DNA of 64,000 nucleotides from Geodermatophilus ruber (GTDB taxonomy: Bacteria > Actinomycetota > Actinomycetes > Mycobacteriales > Geodermatophilaceae), in the NCBI RefSeq assembly GCF_900114385.1, contig NZ_FOSW01000005.1:118494-182493 (forward strand). Direction: 5' to 3'. Shown here piece by piece: positions 30,363 to 42,224 of the stretch. The notes under the pieces were generated by a model. It saw only the letters and a program-made list of their open reading frames with translations, ran no database searches and was not told the DNA's origin. The position numbers and the translations under genes are program-made. Positions within the stretch are counted from its first letter, which is position 1; every line of letters begins with the position of its first letter.

Positions 30363-31796
30363 GTGACCTCGGGAACGCAGCTGCACGACCTGACCGCGTT
30401 GGAGCAGGCCGCCGCCGTGCGGGCGCGGGAGGTCAGCCCCACCGAACTGGTCGAGCACGCCCTGCACCGGATCGAGGCCCTCGACCGCGGGCTCGGGGCC
30501 TTCCTCACCGTCACTCCCGACCGGGCGCTGGCGGCGGCGCGGCGGGCCGAGCACCGGGTGGCCCGCGGCGGCGAGCTGCCCCCGCTGCTCGGCGTGCCCA
30601 CCGCGATCAAGGACCTCAACAACACCGCCGGCGTCCGGACGACGTTCGGCAGCACCGTCTTCGCCGACAACGTCCCCACCGTCGACGACGCCGTGGTCGA
30701 GAAGCTGGCCGCAGCCGGGACGATCAGCGTGGGCAAGACCAACACGCCCGAGTTCGGCTTCCCCTGCTACACCGACAACCCCCTGGTCGGCCCGGCCCGC
30801 AGCCCGTGGGACCGCAGCCGGCTGGCCGGCGGCTCCAGCGGGGGCGCGGCCGTGGCCGTCGCCGCGGGGATGCTGCCCTTCGCGCAGGGCAGCGACGGCG
30901 GGGGGTCGATCCGCATCCCCGCCAGCATCAACGGGCTGGTCGGGATCAAACCCAGCCGCGGCCGGGTGAGCAGCGCCCCGCTGGGCGCCGACGTCACCGG
31001 GCTGGGAATCAGCGGGCCGATCGCCCGCACCGTCCGGGACGCCGCGGCGATGCTGGACGCGATGGCCGGCTCCGTGCCCGGCGACGCGAGCTGGGCGCCG
31101 CCGCTCCCGCCGGGGGAGACCTTCCTCGGCGCCGCCGAGCGGCCGGTCGGCCGGCTGCGGATCGGACGCCACCTCGAGTCGCCGATGCCCGGGGCAACGC
31201 TGGAACCGGAGATCGCGGCTGCCCTCGACGACGCCGCCCGGCTGCTGGAGGGCCTCGGCCACGAGGTCGAGGACGTTCCCCCGGGGCTGCTGGGCCCCGA
31301 CGTGCTGGCCGCCTTCGAGCGGGTGTGGTCGCTGTCGGGGACGCTGCTGCCGGTGCCGCCGGAGCGGGTGGGGGAGCTGCGGCCGCTCACCCGGGAGCTG
31401 CGTGCCCGGGGCCTGGCGCTGTCGGCGCAGGCGGCGATGGAGGCGCTCACCGCGCTGCGGCTGTTCTCCCGCCGGTTCATCCAGGCCACGCAGGCCTACG
31501 ACGTGCTGCTGGCGCCGGTCACCACGATGACGCCGCGCCCGCTGGGCTGGTTCGACGCCGACGGCGACGGCGCGGCGGACTTCGAACGGCAGAAGCGCTA
31601 CGCGGCGTTCACCGCGGTCTTCAACGTCACCGGGCAGCCGGCGGTGAGCGTGCCGCTGCACTGGACCGCCGGCGGGCTGCCCGTCGGTACGATGCTCGTC
31701 GGCCGGCCCGCCGACGAGGCGACGCTGATCGCGCTGTCCGCGCAGCTGGAGGCGGCGCGGCCCTGGGCGCACCGTCACCCGCCGGGGTGGGACTGA
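30363..31796 (+). CDS. Amidase (amidase signature family)
   Basis: A 477-residue amide hydrolase. The Ser-cisSer-Lys triad is visible: Lys83 in GVPTAIKDL, the cis-Ser in LAGGSSGGAA near 158 and the nucleophile Ser182 in GSDGGGSIRIP. No signal peptide. GTG start. Divergent from kynU over 44 bp. The substrate cannot be told from sequence; GatA is unlikely because no GatC/GatB genes accompany it. Confidence 0.93.
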   Translation: MTSGTQLHDLTALEQAAAVRAREVSPTELVEHALHRIEALDRGLGAFLTVTPDRALAAARRAEHRVARGGELPPLLGVPTAIKDLNNTAGVRTTFGSTVFADNVPTVDDAVVEKLAAAGTISVGKTNTPEFGFPCYTDNPLVGPARSPWDRSRLAGGSSGGAAVAVAAGMLPFAQGSDGGGSIRIPASINGLVGIKPSRGRVSSAPLGADVTGLGISGPIARTVRDAAAMLDAMAGSVPGDASWAPPLPPGETFLGAAERPVGRLRIGRHLESPMPGATLEPEIAAALDDAARLLEGLGHEVEDVPPGLLGPDVLAAFERVWSLSGTLLPVPPERVGELRPLTRELRARGLALSAQAAMEALTALRLFSRRFIQATQAYDVLLAPVTTMTPRPLGWFDADGDGAADFERQKRYAAFTAVFNVTGQPAVSVPLHWTAGGLPVGTMLVGRPADEATLIALSAQLEAARPWAHRHPPGWD

Positions 31797-31834
31797 TCAC
31801 GGCCCGGCGGGTCGCGGGCGGTAGGTTTGTCGCC

Positions 31835-32095
31835 GTGACCGTCGTCGAGACCCTGCTCGTCTTCGTCGTGGCCCCGCTGGCGATCTTCGCGCTCCTGGCC
31901 GCGCTGATCTACCTCCCCGGGGGACGGCAGCGCAGGCCGCGCTACAAGGCCGGCCAGCCGTGGGAGCACGAGCCGGTCTGGTACGAGCCGCACCCCGACT
32001 CCGCCGGCCACGGCGGCGGGCACGGCCACGCGGCGCTGCCCGCCGGCGCGTCGGCCTCCGGCCGCCCGCTCGGCGGCGCGCGCGGGACGTGGTGA
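31835..32095 (+). CDS. ctaJ: CtaJ-like small membrane subunit of the aa3 cytochrome oxidase
   Basis: An 86-residue protein with one N-terminal membrane helix (ETLLVFVVAPLAIFALLAAL) followed by PRYKAGQPWEHEPVWYEPHP, which matches the actinobacterial CtaJ family by the RY-x-x-G-x-x-W-x-x-EPVW pattern. It would sit in the cytoplasmic membrane with the bcc-aa3 supercomplex. A His/Gly-rich tail ends the protein. The DUF5130 gene follows 45 bp later, a pairing I recall from other actinobacteria. Confidence 0.75.
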   Translation: MTVVETLLVFVVAPLAIFALLAALIYLPGGRQRRPRYKAGQPWEHEPVWYEPHPDSAGHGGGHGHAALPAGASASGRPLGGARGTW

Positions 32096-32140
32096 GGTCA
32101 TGACCGTCGACACGCACGAGAACACCCCCGGAGGCCGGAG

Positions 32141-32599
32141 ATGACCCGCGCGGTGGAAGCCAGGTCCCACGACACGGCGACCAGGGAGACCGCCCCGGCC
32201 CGCACCGACGAGGCCGAGCCGGACGCGATCTTCAGCTACCAGGAGCTGCTCCGCCTCGACGAGGCGCTGACGATGTCCTCCCGGGAGACCGGGCTGCGCT
32301 TCACCCTCTACATCGGTGACCTCGGCCCGCGCACCCGGGTGCGCGCGGAGGAGCTGTTCGAGAGCTCGGGCGGCCCGCTCGCCGAGTCCGTCCTGATCGC
32401 CGTCTCGCCCGGCCAGCGGGTCGTGGAGGTCGTCGTCGGCGCCGCGGCGTCCCGGCGGCTGCCCGACCGCGCCTGCGCGCTGGCCGTGCTGTCGATGACC
32501 AACGCCTTCGCCTCCGGCGACTTGATCGGCGGTCTGGTCAACGGCCTGCGCCAGCTCTCCGACCAGGCCGGCCACCCGCGGGGCCTGCGCACGCACTGA
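32141..32599 (+). CDS. DUF5130 family protein (TPM-like)
   Basis: A 152-residue soluble protein. The conserved core is TGLRFTLYIGDLGP, RAEELFESSG, SVLIAVSPGQRVVEVVVG and LAVLSMTNAFASGDLIGGLV, which fits DUF5130. The function is unknown; its constant neighbourhood with ctaJ suggests a role near the respiratory complex. The first 35 residues are polar and variable. Confidence 0.75.
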   Translation: MTRAVEARSHDTATRETAPARTDEAEPDAIFSYQELLRLDEALTMSSRETGLRFTLYIGDLGPRTRVRAEELFESSGGPLAESVLIAVSPGQRVVEVVVGAAASRRLPDRACALAVLSMTNAFASGDLIGGLVNGLRQLSDQAGHPRGLRTH

Positions 32600-32620
32600 G
32601 CCGCGGCGCCACTGCCGGAA

Positions 32621-32668
32621 CCGCGACGGGCCCGGCCGGAACACCTGTTCCGGCCGGGCCCGTCGCGG
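32621..32668. terminator. Perfect 23-bp hairpin
   Basis: Arms CCGCGACGGGCCC... pair perfectly over 23 bases with a minimal loop. It lies between the convergent DUF5130 and pepN genes, 9 bp from the pepN stop. Bidirectional terminator. Confidence 0.8.
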
Positions 32669-32677
32669 TCGCAGCGG

Positions 32678-35230
<2,553 letters not shown>

Positions 35231-35375
35231 ACCAGGGAGCTTCCCACGGCGCGCCGCGCCCATTCCGGTCCGCGGCGGATGCTTCCGGTTGAGGGAACAA
35301 CCACCTCACCGGTTGGCTTGGGACCAGCAGGAACCCCGGCGTGCGACGCCGGCACACCGACGCGAGGAGTCAGAC

Positions 35376-36041
35376 ATGACCGAGGCTGTGCAGAGCGCCC
35401 CCGTGAAGGCGCGCGTGGACTTCTGGTTCGACCCGCTGTGCCCGTGGGCCTGGCTGACCAGCCGCTGGATCCTCGAGGCGGCGAAGGTGCGCGACATCGA
35501 CCTGCACTGGCACGTCATGTCCCTCGCCGTGCTCAACCGCGGGCGGGACCTGCCCGAGGAGTACCAGGAGATGATGAAGCAGGCGATCGGCCCGGTGCGG
35601 GTCGCGATCGCCGCCGCCCAGCAGCACGGCGAGGAGGTCCTCGGCGACCTCTACACCGCCATGGGCACGCTGCGGCACCACGAGGGCGTCGAGCTCGACG
35701 AGCTGATCGCCCCGGCGCTCGAGCGGGTCGGGCTGCCGGCCTCCCTGGCCGAGGCGGCCACCTCCACCGAGTACGACGTCGCGCTGGAGAAGAGCCACCA
35801 CGAGGGCATGGACCCGGTCGGCGAGGACGTCGGCACGCCGGTCATGCACATCGACGGCGTCGCGTTCTTCGGCCCGGTCATCAGCAGGGTCCCGACCGGT
35901 GAGGACGCCGGCCGGGCCTTCGACGGTGCCGTCCTGCTGGCCAACCTGCCCGACTTCTGGGAGCTCAAGCGGACCCGCACCGCCGGGCCCGACATGGACT
36001 CGGTCCCCGCCGACACCCTGCGGCTCACCGGCCGCCGCTGA
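35376..36041 (+). CDS. DsbA-like thioredoxin-fold protein, mycothiol-dependent nitroreductase type
   Basis: A 221-residue member of the group containing Rv2466c, a mycothiol-dependent reductase. The active site is DPLCPWAW (C-P-W-A, one true cysteine) at about residues 20-27, with the cis-Pro loop GTPVMHIDG. Helical insertion from about 60 to 150. Probable cytoplasmic role in electrophile or oxidative stress. ATG start with CGAGGAG upstream. A stem-loop element follows the stop at once. Confidence 0.88.
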   Translation: MTEAVQSAPVKARVDFWFDPLCPWAWLTSRWILEAAKVRDIDLHWHVMSLAVLNRGRDLPEEYQEMMKQAIGPVRVAIAAAQQHGEEVLGDLYTAMGTLRHHEGVELDELIAPALERVGLPASLAEAATSTEYDVALEKSHHEGMDPVGEDVGTPVMHIDGVAFFGPVISRVPTGEDAGRAFDGAVLLANLPDFWELKRTRTAGPDMDSVPADTLRLTGRR

Positions 36042-36101
36042 AAGAGGGCCCTGGTGCCCCCGCCGCTCGCAGGCTCGTGGCGGGCCCCTGCACCAGGGCC
36101 G
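36042..36101 (+). repeat. 3'-end stem-loop element, copy C
   Basis: Begins right after the TGA. The outer arms GGCCCTGGTGC and GCACCAGGGCC are perfect over 11 bp and differ from the other copies on both sides; the inner arms CCCGCC/GGCGGG flank GCTCGCAGGCTCGT. Best-formed copy. Confidence 0.8.
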
Positions 36102-36140
36102 TTCCGGCCGCTCCAGGGCGGGGTGCGGCATGCTGACCGG

Positions 36141-36896
36141 GTGCCGCACCCCGTCCGCCAGCGCATCCTGATCACCGGCGCGAGCTCCGGCCTCGGCGAG
36201 GGCATGGCCCGCCGGTTCGCCGCCAAGGGCCGCGACCTGGCGCTCGCCGCCCGCCGCGCCGACCGGCTCGAGGCCCTCCGCGACGAGCTGCTCGCCGCCC
36301 ATCCCGGCATCCGCGTCGTCGTCTCCGCCCTCGACGTCGACGACGCCGCAGCGGTCGAGGACGTCGTCCCGAAGCTCGCCGGCGAGCTCGGCGGGATCGA
36401 CCGGTTCATCGTCAACGCCGGCATCGGCAAGGGCGCCTCGATCGGCACCGGCAAGGCGTGGGCGAACCGGGCGACGCTGGTCACCAACGTCCTCGGCGCG
36501 CACGCCCAGTGCGAGGCGGCCACGGAGCTCTTCCGGGCCCAGGGCCACGGCCACCTGGTGGTCATCTCCTCCGTCGCCTCCCTCCGCGGCATGCGCGGCA
36601 CGCGGACGGCGTACGGCGCCGGAAAGGCCGCCCTCAACGCGCTGGCCGAGGGCATCCGGTCCGACCTCCTGGGCACCGGCATCCGGGTCACCACGGTCCT
36701 GCCCGGCTACATCGCCACCGATATCAACGTGGGCCGCCGCGGCCCGTTCACCGTCGACCTCGACACCGGCGTCGCCGCCCTCACCGCCGCCATCGAGCGG
36801 GAGCCGGTGCGGGCCTACGTCCCCGAGTGGCCCTGGCGGCCGGTCGCGGCGCTGCTGCGCGTGCTCCCGCTGCCCGTCGTCCGCCGGCTCACCTGA
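36141..36896 (+). CDS. Short-chain dehydrogenase/reductase (SDR)
   Basis: A 251-residue NAD(P)H-dependent oxidoreductase. Cofactor motif ITGASSGLGEG at about residues 10-20 (TGxxxGxG), structural NAG (IVNAGIGKG), the catalytic Ser in VVISSVAS, and YGAGK (Tyr-x-x-x-Lys). Classical SDR, probably a reductase of a lipophilic carbonyl. GTG start. A stem-loop element follows 14 bp after the stop. Confidence 0.92.
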   Translation: MPHPVRQRILITGASSGLGEGMARRFAAKGRDLALAARRADRLEALRDELLAAHPGIRVVVSALDVDDAAAVEDVVPKLAGELGGIDRFIVNAGIGKGASIGTGKAWANRATLVTNVLGAHAQCEAATELFRAQGHGHLVVISSVASLRGMRGTRTAYGAGKAALNALAEGIRSDLLGTGIRVTTVLPGYIATDINVGRRGPFTVDLDTGVAALTAAIEREPVRAYVPEWPWRPVAALLRVLPLPVVRRLT

Positions 36897-36910
36897 AGGA
36901 AGGACCTCGA

Positions 36911-36967
36911 GAAGGACCCCGTCCTCCCCACCGGTCGCAGGCTCGTGGCGGCGCCCTGGACGGGGCC
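36911..36967 (+). repeat. 3'-end stem-loop element, copy D
   Basis: GAAGGACCCCGTCCTCC ... CTGGACGGGGCC, with outer arms GGACCCCGTCC/GGACGGGGCC and a GGTCGCAGGCTCGTGGCGG centre. It follows the SDR stop in the same orientation. Confidence 0.75.
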
Positions 36968-36985
36968 GCCCGACCCTGCGCGAGC

Positions 36986-37750
36986 TCAGGGCGGGACCCG
37001 GGACGCGGCCACGCGCATGGTCGCCGCGTCGTAGGGGCCCTGCTCCGGCCGGCCGGACCGGACGGCGGCCAGCACCGCACGCAGTTCCGCCCGCTGCGCG
37101 CCGACGAACGCCGCATCGACGACCGCACCGTGCCCGGGCACGACCGGGCCGCGGGCCAGCGCCTGCAGCCGGCCCAGGGTGTCCGGCCACTCGGCGGGGA
37201 AGGCGTCCTCGAACGCCGGGGGAGCGCCCTCCTCGACGAGGTCGCCGGCGAAGACGACGCCGGCCTCGACCTGCACCACCAGGTCGTGCCCGGTGTGCCC
37301 CCGGCCGAGGAACCGCAGCGTCACCTCCCGCCCGCCGATGTCGAGCACCGCGCGGTCGTCGACCAGGGCGTCGGGCGGGTCCAGCGGAGCCCGCCGCACC
37401 CGCTCCGCGGCGGCCGCGTGCCCGCCGGCGAGCAGCTCGGCCACCCGCGCGGCGCGCTGGGCCTCCCCGGTGGCGCGCAGCTCCTCCGCGCAGCCCCGGG
37501 CCGCCCAGATCACCCCGGGCCGGAAGGCCGCGTTGCCGAAGCAGTGGTCGTAGTGCGCGTGGGTGTTGACCACCGTCCACGGGTGCGGCGTGACCCGTCG
37601 GACGGCGGCGGCCAGGTCGGCGGCCTCGCCCAGGTCGGAGCGGGTGTCGACGACCAGGCAGGCGCCGTCGCCGACGACCAGCCCGCAGTTGAGGTCGAGG
37701 GACTCGTGCCGGCGGACGAACACCCCGTCGGCGATCTCCGCGAAGTTCAC
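36986..37750 (-). CDS. MBL-fold metallo-hydrolase
   Basis: A 254-residue zinc hydrolase. The metal motif is THAHYDHCFGN (H-x-H-x-D-H) near residue 63, with later ligands in GHTGHD (His), FAGDLVE (Asp) and PGHGAV (His). Substrate class unknown. The GTG start overlaps the DUF429 stop (GTGA), so the two form a coupled pair. Confidence 0.9.
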   Translation of the reverse strand: MNFAEIADGVFVRRHESLDLNCGLVVGDGACLVVDTRSDLGEAADLAAAVRRVTPHPWTVVNTHAHYDHCFGNAAFRPGVIWAARGCAEELRATGEAQRAARVAELLAGGHAAAAERVRRAPLDPPDALVDDRAVLDIGGREVTLRFLGRGHTGHDLVVQVEAGVVFAGDLVEEGAPPAFEDAFPAEWPDTLGRLQALARGPVVPGHGAVVDAAFVGAQRAELRAVLAAVRSGRPEQGPYDAATMRVAASRVPP

Positions 37751-38424
37751 CAGCAGATCCGCATCGGCCGGCCGCGGACGTCGGTCGCGCCGTCCCCGAC
37801 GCACTCGGCGGCGCCGTCCGCGACCCGCCGGGCCGACCAGGCGGCGGCGCAGGCGTCGAGGGCGTCGACGACGGGCACCCCCGACGGGGCGGCGGCCAGC
37901 GCGTCCTCGACGTCCATGACGGCGCGCAGCGCCCGCAGCCGCTGGACGGTGCCGCGCGCGGTGCCCTTGGGGTCGCGGACGCCGTCGTCCAGGGCGCGGA
38001 AGGCCAGCTCGGGGTGGACCTCCACGACCCGCGGGTCCGGCGGGTCCCCGAGGGCGTCGTCCAGGTCGCGGACCGCGGCCACCAGCTGCCAGGTCTGCGC
38101 CGACGGCGCCCGCGCCCCGGCCGTCGCCGCGCGGCTGAGCTCCCGGGCGTGCGCGTAGTCGCGGGCGGCCAGCACCGCCCGCACGGGCGCGGGGAACACC
38201 GAGCCGGCCGCACCGCGCCCGCGCAGGGCGCCCCGGGCGGCCACGTCGCAGGCGCGGACGCCGTCGTCGGACAGGCCGATCGGCATGTCGATCCCGACCA
38301 CCTCGATCCCCGGGACGGCGCGGACGGCGGCGGCGTCGGCCAGGACCGACAGGGTCACCGACCGGCCCTCCAGGACGGCGCCGACCCAGGCACCGCGCCA
38401 GCCGTCGACCCCCAGCACCGCCAC
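37747..38424 (-). CDS. DUF429 protein, predicted RNase H-like nuclease
   Basis: A 225-residue DUF429 member. Conserved acidic residues expected of the fold are in VLGVDGWRGAWVG (Asp near residue 7), GIDMPIGLSD, VEVHPELAF and VVDALDACAAAW. No experimental role is known. Coupled to the MBL gene; 26 bp from the divergent rpiB. Confidence 0.85.
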   Translation of the reverse strand: MAVLGVDGWRGAWVGAVLEGRSVTLSVLADAAAVRAVPGIEVVGIDMPIGLSDDGVRACDVAARGALRGRGAAGSVFPAPVRAVLAARDYAHARELSRAATAGARAPSAQTWQLVAAVRDLDDALGDPPDPRVVEVHPELAFRALDDGVRDPKGTARGTVQRLRALRAVMDVEDALAAAPSGVPVVDALDACAAAWSARRVADGAAECVGDGATDVRGRPMRICW

Positions 38425-38450
38425 GTCCGCAGCCTGACAGACTCGCGACC

Positions 38451-38942
38451 ATGCGCGTCTTCGTCGGCACCGACCACGCTGGCCTGGAGTTCAAGGAGCA
38501 CCTGAAGAAAGTGCTCGCCGACAACGGCTACGAGCCGGTCGACTGCGGGGCGTACGAGTACGACGCCCAGGACGACTACCCACCGTTCTGCTTCGCGGTG
38601 GGCGAGCGCACGGTCACCGAGCCGGGCAGCTTCGGCGTGGTCATCGGCGGCTCGGGCAACGGCGAGCAGATCGCCGCGAACAAGGTGCCCGGCGTGCGGG
38701 CCGCGCTGGTGTGGAACCGGTCCACCGCCGAGCTGGCCCGCGGGCACAACGACGCCAACGTGGTCGCGATCGGCGCCCGGCAGCACAGCCTGGAGGAGGC
38801 CACCGAGCTGGTGCTGCACTTCCTCGCCTCGCCGTTCAGCGGGGACGAGCGGCACGTTCGCCGGATCCGGCTGATCGCCGAGTACGAGCAGAACCGGCAC
38901 CGCCCCGCCGGCGGGCTGCCCACCCGCGACGAGCCGGTCTAG
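38451..38942 (+). CDS. rpiB: Ribose-5-phosphate isomerase B
   Basis: Interconverts ribose-5-phosphate and ribulose-5-phosphate in the pentose phosphate pathway. The 163 residues match the actinobacterial RpiB form. Seen: GTDHAGLEFKEHL at the N-terminus, DYPPFCFAVGE, the phosphate loop GGSGNGEQIAANKVPGVRAA (Glu75-type general base as in mycobacteria, no catalytic Cys there) and HNDANVVAIGAR. It also feeds the phosphoketolase encoded at 54-57 kb through xylulose-5-phosphate. Confidence 0.95.
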   Translation: MRVFVGTDHAGLEFKEHLKKVLADNGYEPVDCGAYEYDAQDDYPPFCFAVGERTVTEPGSFGVVIGGSGNGEQIAANKVPGVRAALVWNRSTAELARGHNDANVVAIGARQHSLEEATELVLHFLASPFSGDERHVRRIRLIAEYEQNRHRPAGGLPTRDEPV

Positions 38943-38972
38943 AGACTCGAGGGAGTCGTTCCGATCCCGGTC

Positions 38973-39028
38973 GGCCCCGTCCAGAGGCTCGCCGCGAGCG
39001 TGCGAGCGGTGAGGAGGACGGGGTCCTT
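38973..39028 (-). repeat. 3'-end stem-loop element, copy E
   Basis: On the minus strand AAAGGACCCCGTCCTCC starts directly after the GNAT stop and ends CTGGACGGGGCC. Very close to copies A and D. Confidence 0.75.
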
Positions 39029-40270
39029 TCAGAACTCGTCGGGGCACCACGGGCCGAGCGGCCAGCGGAAGGCGGTCGCGGCGAGCGTGACCGCCCCGGG
39101 GCTCACCTCCTCGACCCGGCCGGCCGCCTGCAGCGTGGCCAGGGACTCGCCGCCGAGGTAGGCGGCCCCCAGCGCCTCGACGTCGACCACGAGGTCGGGG
39201 TCGCGGTCCGTGCGGGCGCAGTGCCCGCCGGCCGGGTGCCCGGTCAGCCGCCAGCGGCCGGCGTTCCACGGGCAGAACGGGTCGCGCACCTCGAGCACCA
39301 GGTCGATCGGCGCCGGGTAGCGGCGGGCGGCCAGGGCGCGGTCGACGTCGACCAGCCGCACCCAGAGGGCGTCGACCGGCCGGCTGTGCAGCGCGCGGGG
39401 ATCGGCCAGCAGGTACCGCAGCGGGTCGTCGGACGGGAGGAGCGGCGCCTTCACCGTGCGGACCAGGTCCAGGGAGAGCAGGAACCGCCACAGCGCCGCG
39501 TACGCCGGGGTGCTCGTGCTCCGGATCTCCTCCACCGTCACCGTGCCGTCGGGCTCGCCGGCGTCGGTCCAGCCGGCCTTCACCCGGTAGGCGGCGTACC
39601 CGGTGACCGTGCCGTCGGGCTCGGTGTGCAGCAGGTACCGCCGGGTGGTGGCGCCGTGCCGCTGGTCGGGCTCGTCGCGCAGGGCGCGGTCCCACCAGCG
39701 GTCGTCGCGGTCGAGGTTGCCTGGGACGAACCGGCGCACCCGGTCGTGCAGCCCCACGGCGGCGGCGCGGTACCGCTCGACCCCGACCAGGTCGACCCGG
39801 CCGGCACCCGCGTCCACCCCCGGCCGCAGCCGCAGCCGCGCCACGCTCCCGGAGAGGTTGCCCCGCCAGGTGGCCGGCGCGTACCCGAAGCGGCCGTAGA
39901 TCGACGACTCCGACGCCCACAGCGCAGCCACCGGCTCGCGCTGCTGCTCGTGCAGCTCGGTCAGCTGGCGTCGCATGATCGCGGTCAGCACGCCCTGCCG
40001 GCGGTGGGTGGGGGAGACGGTCACCCAGGTGATCCCGGCGCAGGCGACGACGGCGCCGGGCACGGTCAGCTGCCGGCTGTAGATGCCCGCCGTCGCGACC
40101 ACCCGGTCGTCCTCCCACAGCCCCAGCGACCGGTCCAGCTCGGCGTGCGCGGGCACCGCGTCGACGAACGAGCGCGGCGGCTCCTCGGCGAAGACGTCGA
40201 ACAGCGCGCGGCTGAACGTGGGCCAGTCCTCGGGCGTGGCGGGGCGGAGGGAGCCGGCGAGATCGGTCAC
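39029..40270 (-). CDS. Eis-family GNAT N-acetyltransferase
   Basis: A 413-residue protein with the three-part Eis layout: an N-terminal GNAT domain with the acetyl-CoA loop [15 protein letters not shown] near residues 85-99, a second GNAT-like domain, and a C-terminal sterol-carrier-like domain ([20 protein letters not shown]). The protein ends in Phe, as Eis enzymes do; that terminal carboxylate is the proposed base. Eis enzymes acetylate aminoglycosides and other amines; the natural substrate here is unknown. Confidence 0.9.
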   Translation of the reverse strand: MTDLAGSLRPATPEDWPTFSRALFDVFAEEPPRSFVDAVPAHAELDRSLGLWEDDRVVATAGIYSRQLTVPGAVVACAGITWVTVSPTHRRQGVLTAIMRRQLTELHEQQREPVAALWASESSIYGRFGYAPATWRGNLSGSVARLRLRPGVDAGAGRVDLVGVERYRAAAVGLHDRVRRFVPGNLDRDDRWWDRALRDEPDQRHGATTRRYLLHTEPDGTVTGYAAYRVKAGWTDAGEPDGTVTVEEIRSTSTPAYAALWRFLLSLDLVRTVKAPLLPSDDPLRYLLADPRALHSRPVDALWVRLVDVDRALAARRYPAPIDLVLEVRDPFCPWNAGRWRLTGHPAGGHCARTDRDPDLVVDVEALGAAYLGGESLATLQAAGRVEEVSPGAVTLAATAFRWPLGPWCPDEF

Positions 40271-40512
40271 CGGAGCTGTCTACCCGCCCCCTCCGGGGGT
40301 CCGCGACCGCATTCCGGAGGATGGCGGGGAGGGCGTCGCGACGTGGGCGACGCGGCTGCTTCTCGAGGCTCACGCGGCGAGGCGTGCCCCATCCCACCAG
40401 CCGGTCGATCGGTCGTCGGGCTGGCCCGGACCCCCCGATAGGGTCGGCCGAGCCGAGCGCCGGCGGCGTCGCGACCCCGCGTGGCCCGGGTGCCCGGCGG
40501 GGGAGGAAGCCC

Positions 40513-42153
40513 GTGCGTCCTACGGCGGTCCCGATCGCCCTGACCGTCGTCGTGCTGCTCGGGGCCTGCACACCGGTGGCCGAGAAGACGGCCGAGGCCG
40601 GCGAGCCGGCCGTCGTCGGCACCTCGGTGCCCGATGCCGCGCTCACCCTGGTCGCCGACGAGGACCCGGTCGCGTCTGCCGCCGCCACCAGCCGGGCGCT
40701 GTTCGACAGCGCCGAGGTCGTGGTGGTGGCGCGGGACGGGGACGCCGCGGGCACGCTGCTGGGTGCCTCGGCCGCGGTCGGGCTCGGTGTCCCTCTGCTG
40801 CTCGAGCCGGCCGGCGGGGGCACCGCCGAGCCGCTCGGCGCCGAGCTGGACCGGCTGGGGACGACGACGGTGCTCGCCGTCGGCGCGGCCGAGGGAAGCG
40901 CCGCGGAGGAGGTGCTGGCGGTACCGGCCGTCCCGGAGGCGGTCGCCGCGGCGACCGGGCTGGAGCTCTCCGACGTGCGCCGGGTGGACCTCGACGGCGC
41001 CTCCGCCGCGGTGGCCGCCCTCGGCCCGGAGTGGCCGGTCGCGTTGCAGCCGCCGGGCACCGACGGGGACCCGGCGGGGGACGTCGGCGCGCTGCCCGTC
41101 GTCGACCGCGCCGATCCGCTGACCGGCACCCTCGTGCTGGCCACCGGCGATCCGACCGCGGTGGCCGGCCTCGCCACCGCACGGGCCGCCGGTGCCCGGG
41201 TGCACCTCACCGGCGGTGCGACCGATCCGCGCAGCTCGGCGGAGACCGTGCGGCTGCTGGCCGGGCAGCACGTCGACGCGGTGGTGGCGCTGGGCCCCGG
41301 GTTCGCCGCCGAGGACGGGCTGGACTGGAAGCTGGAGACGGCGGCCACCGGTGTCGAGCTGCCGGCGGGCGGGCAGCTGCTGTTCCCGGCGTCCTTCCTC
41401 GTCGCCCTGTACGGGCATCCGGGCACCGGCGCGCTCGGGGTGCTGGGGGAGCAGGGGCTGCCGGCCGCGATCGAGCGGGCCCGGGCGCACGCCGCCCCGT
41501 ACGAGCCGCTGGTGCCCGGGGCCACCGTCGTCCCGACCTTCGAGATCATCGCCACGATCGCCTCGGCCGGCCCCGGGGACGACGGCAACTACTCGGCGGA
41601 GGCCGATCCGGAGGCGCTGCGGCCGTGGGTCGAGGCGGCGGGGGAGGCGGGCATGTACGTCGTCCTGGACCTGCAGCCCGGCCGCACCGACTTCCTCACC
41701 CAGGCGCAGCGGTACGAGTCCCTGCTCGCGCTGCCGCACGTCGGGCTCGCGCTGGACCCGGAGTGGCGGCTCGCGCCGGAGCAGGTGCACCTGACCCAGA
41801 TCGGCTCGGTGGGCATCGACGAGGTCAACCGGGTGGTCGCGTGGCTGGCCGACCTCACCCGCAGCCGCGCGCTGCCGCAGAAGCTGCTGGTGCTGCACCA
41901 GTTCCAGGTGCGGATGATCCCCGAGCGGGAGCGGCTGGACACCTCCCGCGACGAGCTGGCGATCATGGTGCACGCGGACGGGCAGGGCGCCCAGGGGGAC
42001 AAGCAGGCCACCTGGCAGGCGCTGCGGCAGACCGATCCGGACGCCGTGCACTGGGGCTGGAAGAACTTCTACGACGAGGACGCCCCGATGCTCACCCCCG
42101 AGCAGACGGTGGCGCAGGTCGTCCCCCGACCGGATCTGATCAGCTACCAGTAG
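40513..42153 (+). CDS. Lipoprotein with a cell-wall-binding-repeat-like N-terminal region and unknown C-terminal domain
   Basis: A 546-residue exported lipoprotein. Signal and lipobox: [15 protein letters not shown], Cys near residue 17. Residues about 45-125 ([54 protein letters not shown]) resemble the CWB2 cell wall-binding fold. From about 320 onward is a separate domain with [43 protein letters not shown] and [14 protein letters not shown], which has the look of a TIM-barrel hydrolase with acidic residues at strand ends. I do not know a named family. GTG start with GGAGG. Confidence 0.75.
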   Translation: MRPTAVPIALTVVVLLGACTPVAEKTAEAGEPAVVGTSVPDAALTLVADEDPVASAAATSRALFDSAEVVVVARDGDAAGTLLGASAAVGLGVPLLLEPAGGGTAEPLGAELDRLGTTTVLAVGAAEGSAAEEVLAVPAVPEAVAAATGLELSDVRRVDLDGASAAVAALGPEWPVALQPPGTDGDPAGDVGALPVVDRADPLTGTLVLATGDPTAVAGLATARAAGARVHLTGGATDPRSSAETVRLLAGQHVDAVVALGPGFAAEDGLDWKLETAATGVELPAGGQLLFPASFLVALYGHPGTGALGVLGEQGLPAAIERARAHAAPYEPLVPGATVVPTFEIIATIASAGPGDDGNYSAEADPEALRPWVEAAGEAGMYVVLDLQPGRTDFLTQAQRYESLLALPHVGLALDPEWRLAPEQVHLTQIGSVGIDEVNRVVAWLADLTRSRALPQKLLVLHQFQVRMIPERERLDTSRDELAIMVHADGQGAQGDKQATWQALRQTDPDAVHWGWKNFYDEDAPMLTPEQTVAQVVPRPDLISYQ

Positions 42154-42224
42154 CACCCCGACCCCTCCCGTTGTGTCGGTGCCCTGTGGTGAGCTGGCGC
42201 GGCCCGCAACCCCCAGGAGGACCC

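Noticed and set aside
35370..41588. Very long minus-strand frames (947 and 1077 codons)
   Set aside because: They cross real genes on both strands and show only low-complexity Arg/Ala/Pro sequence except where they briefly share a true gene's frame.
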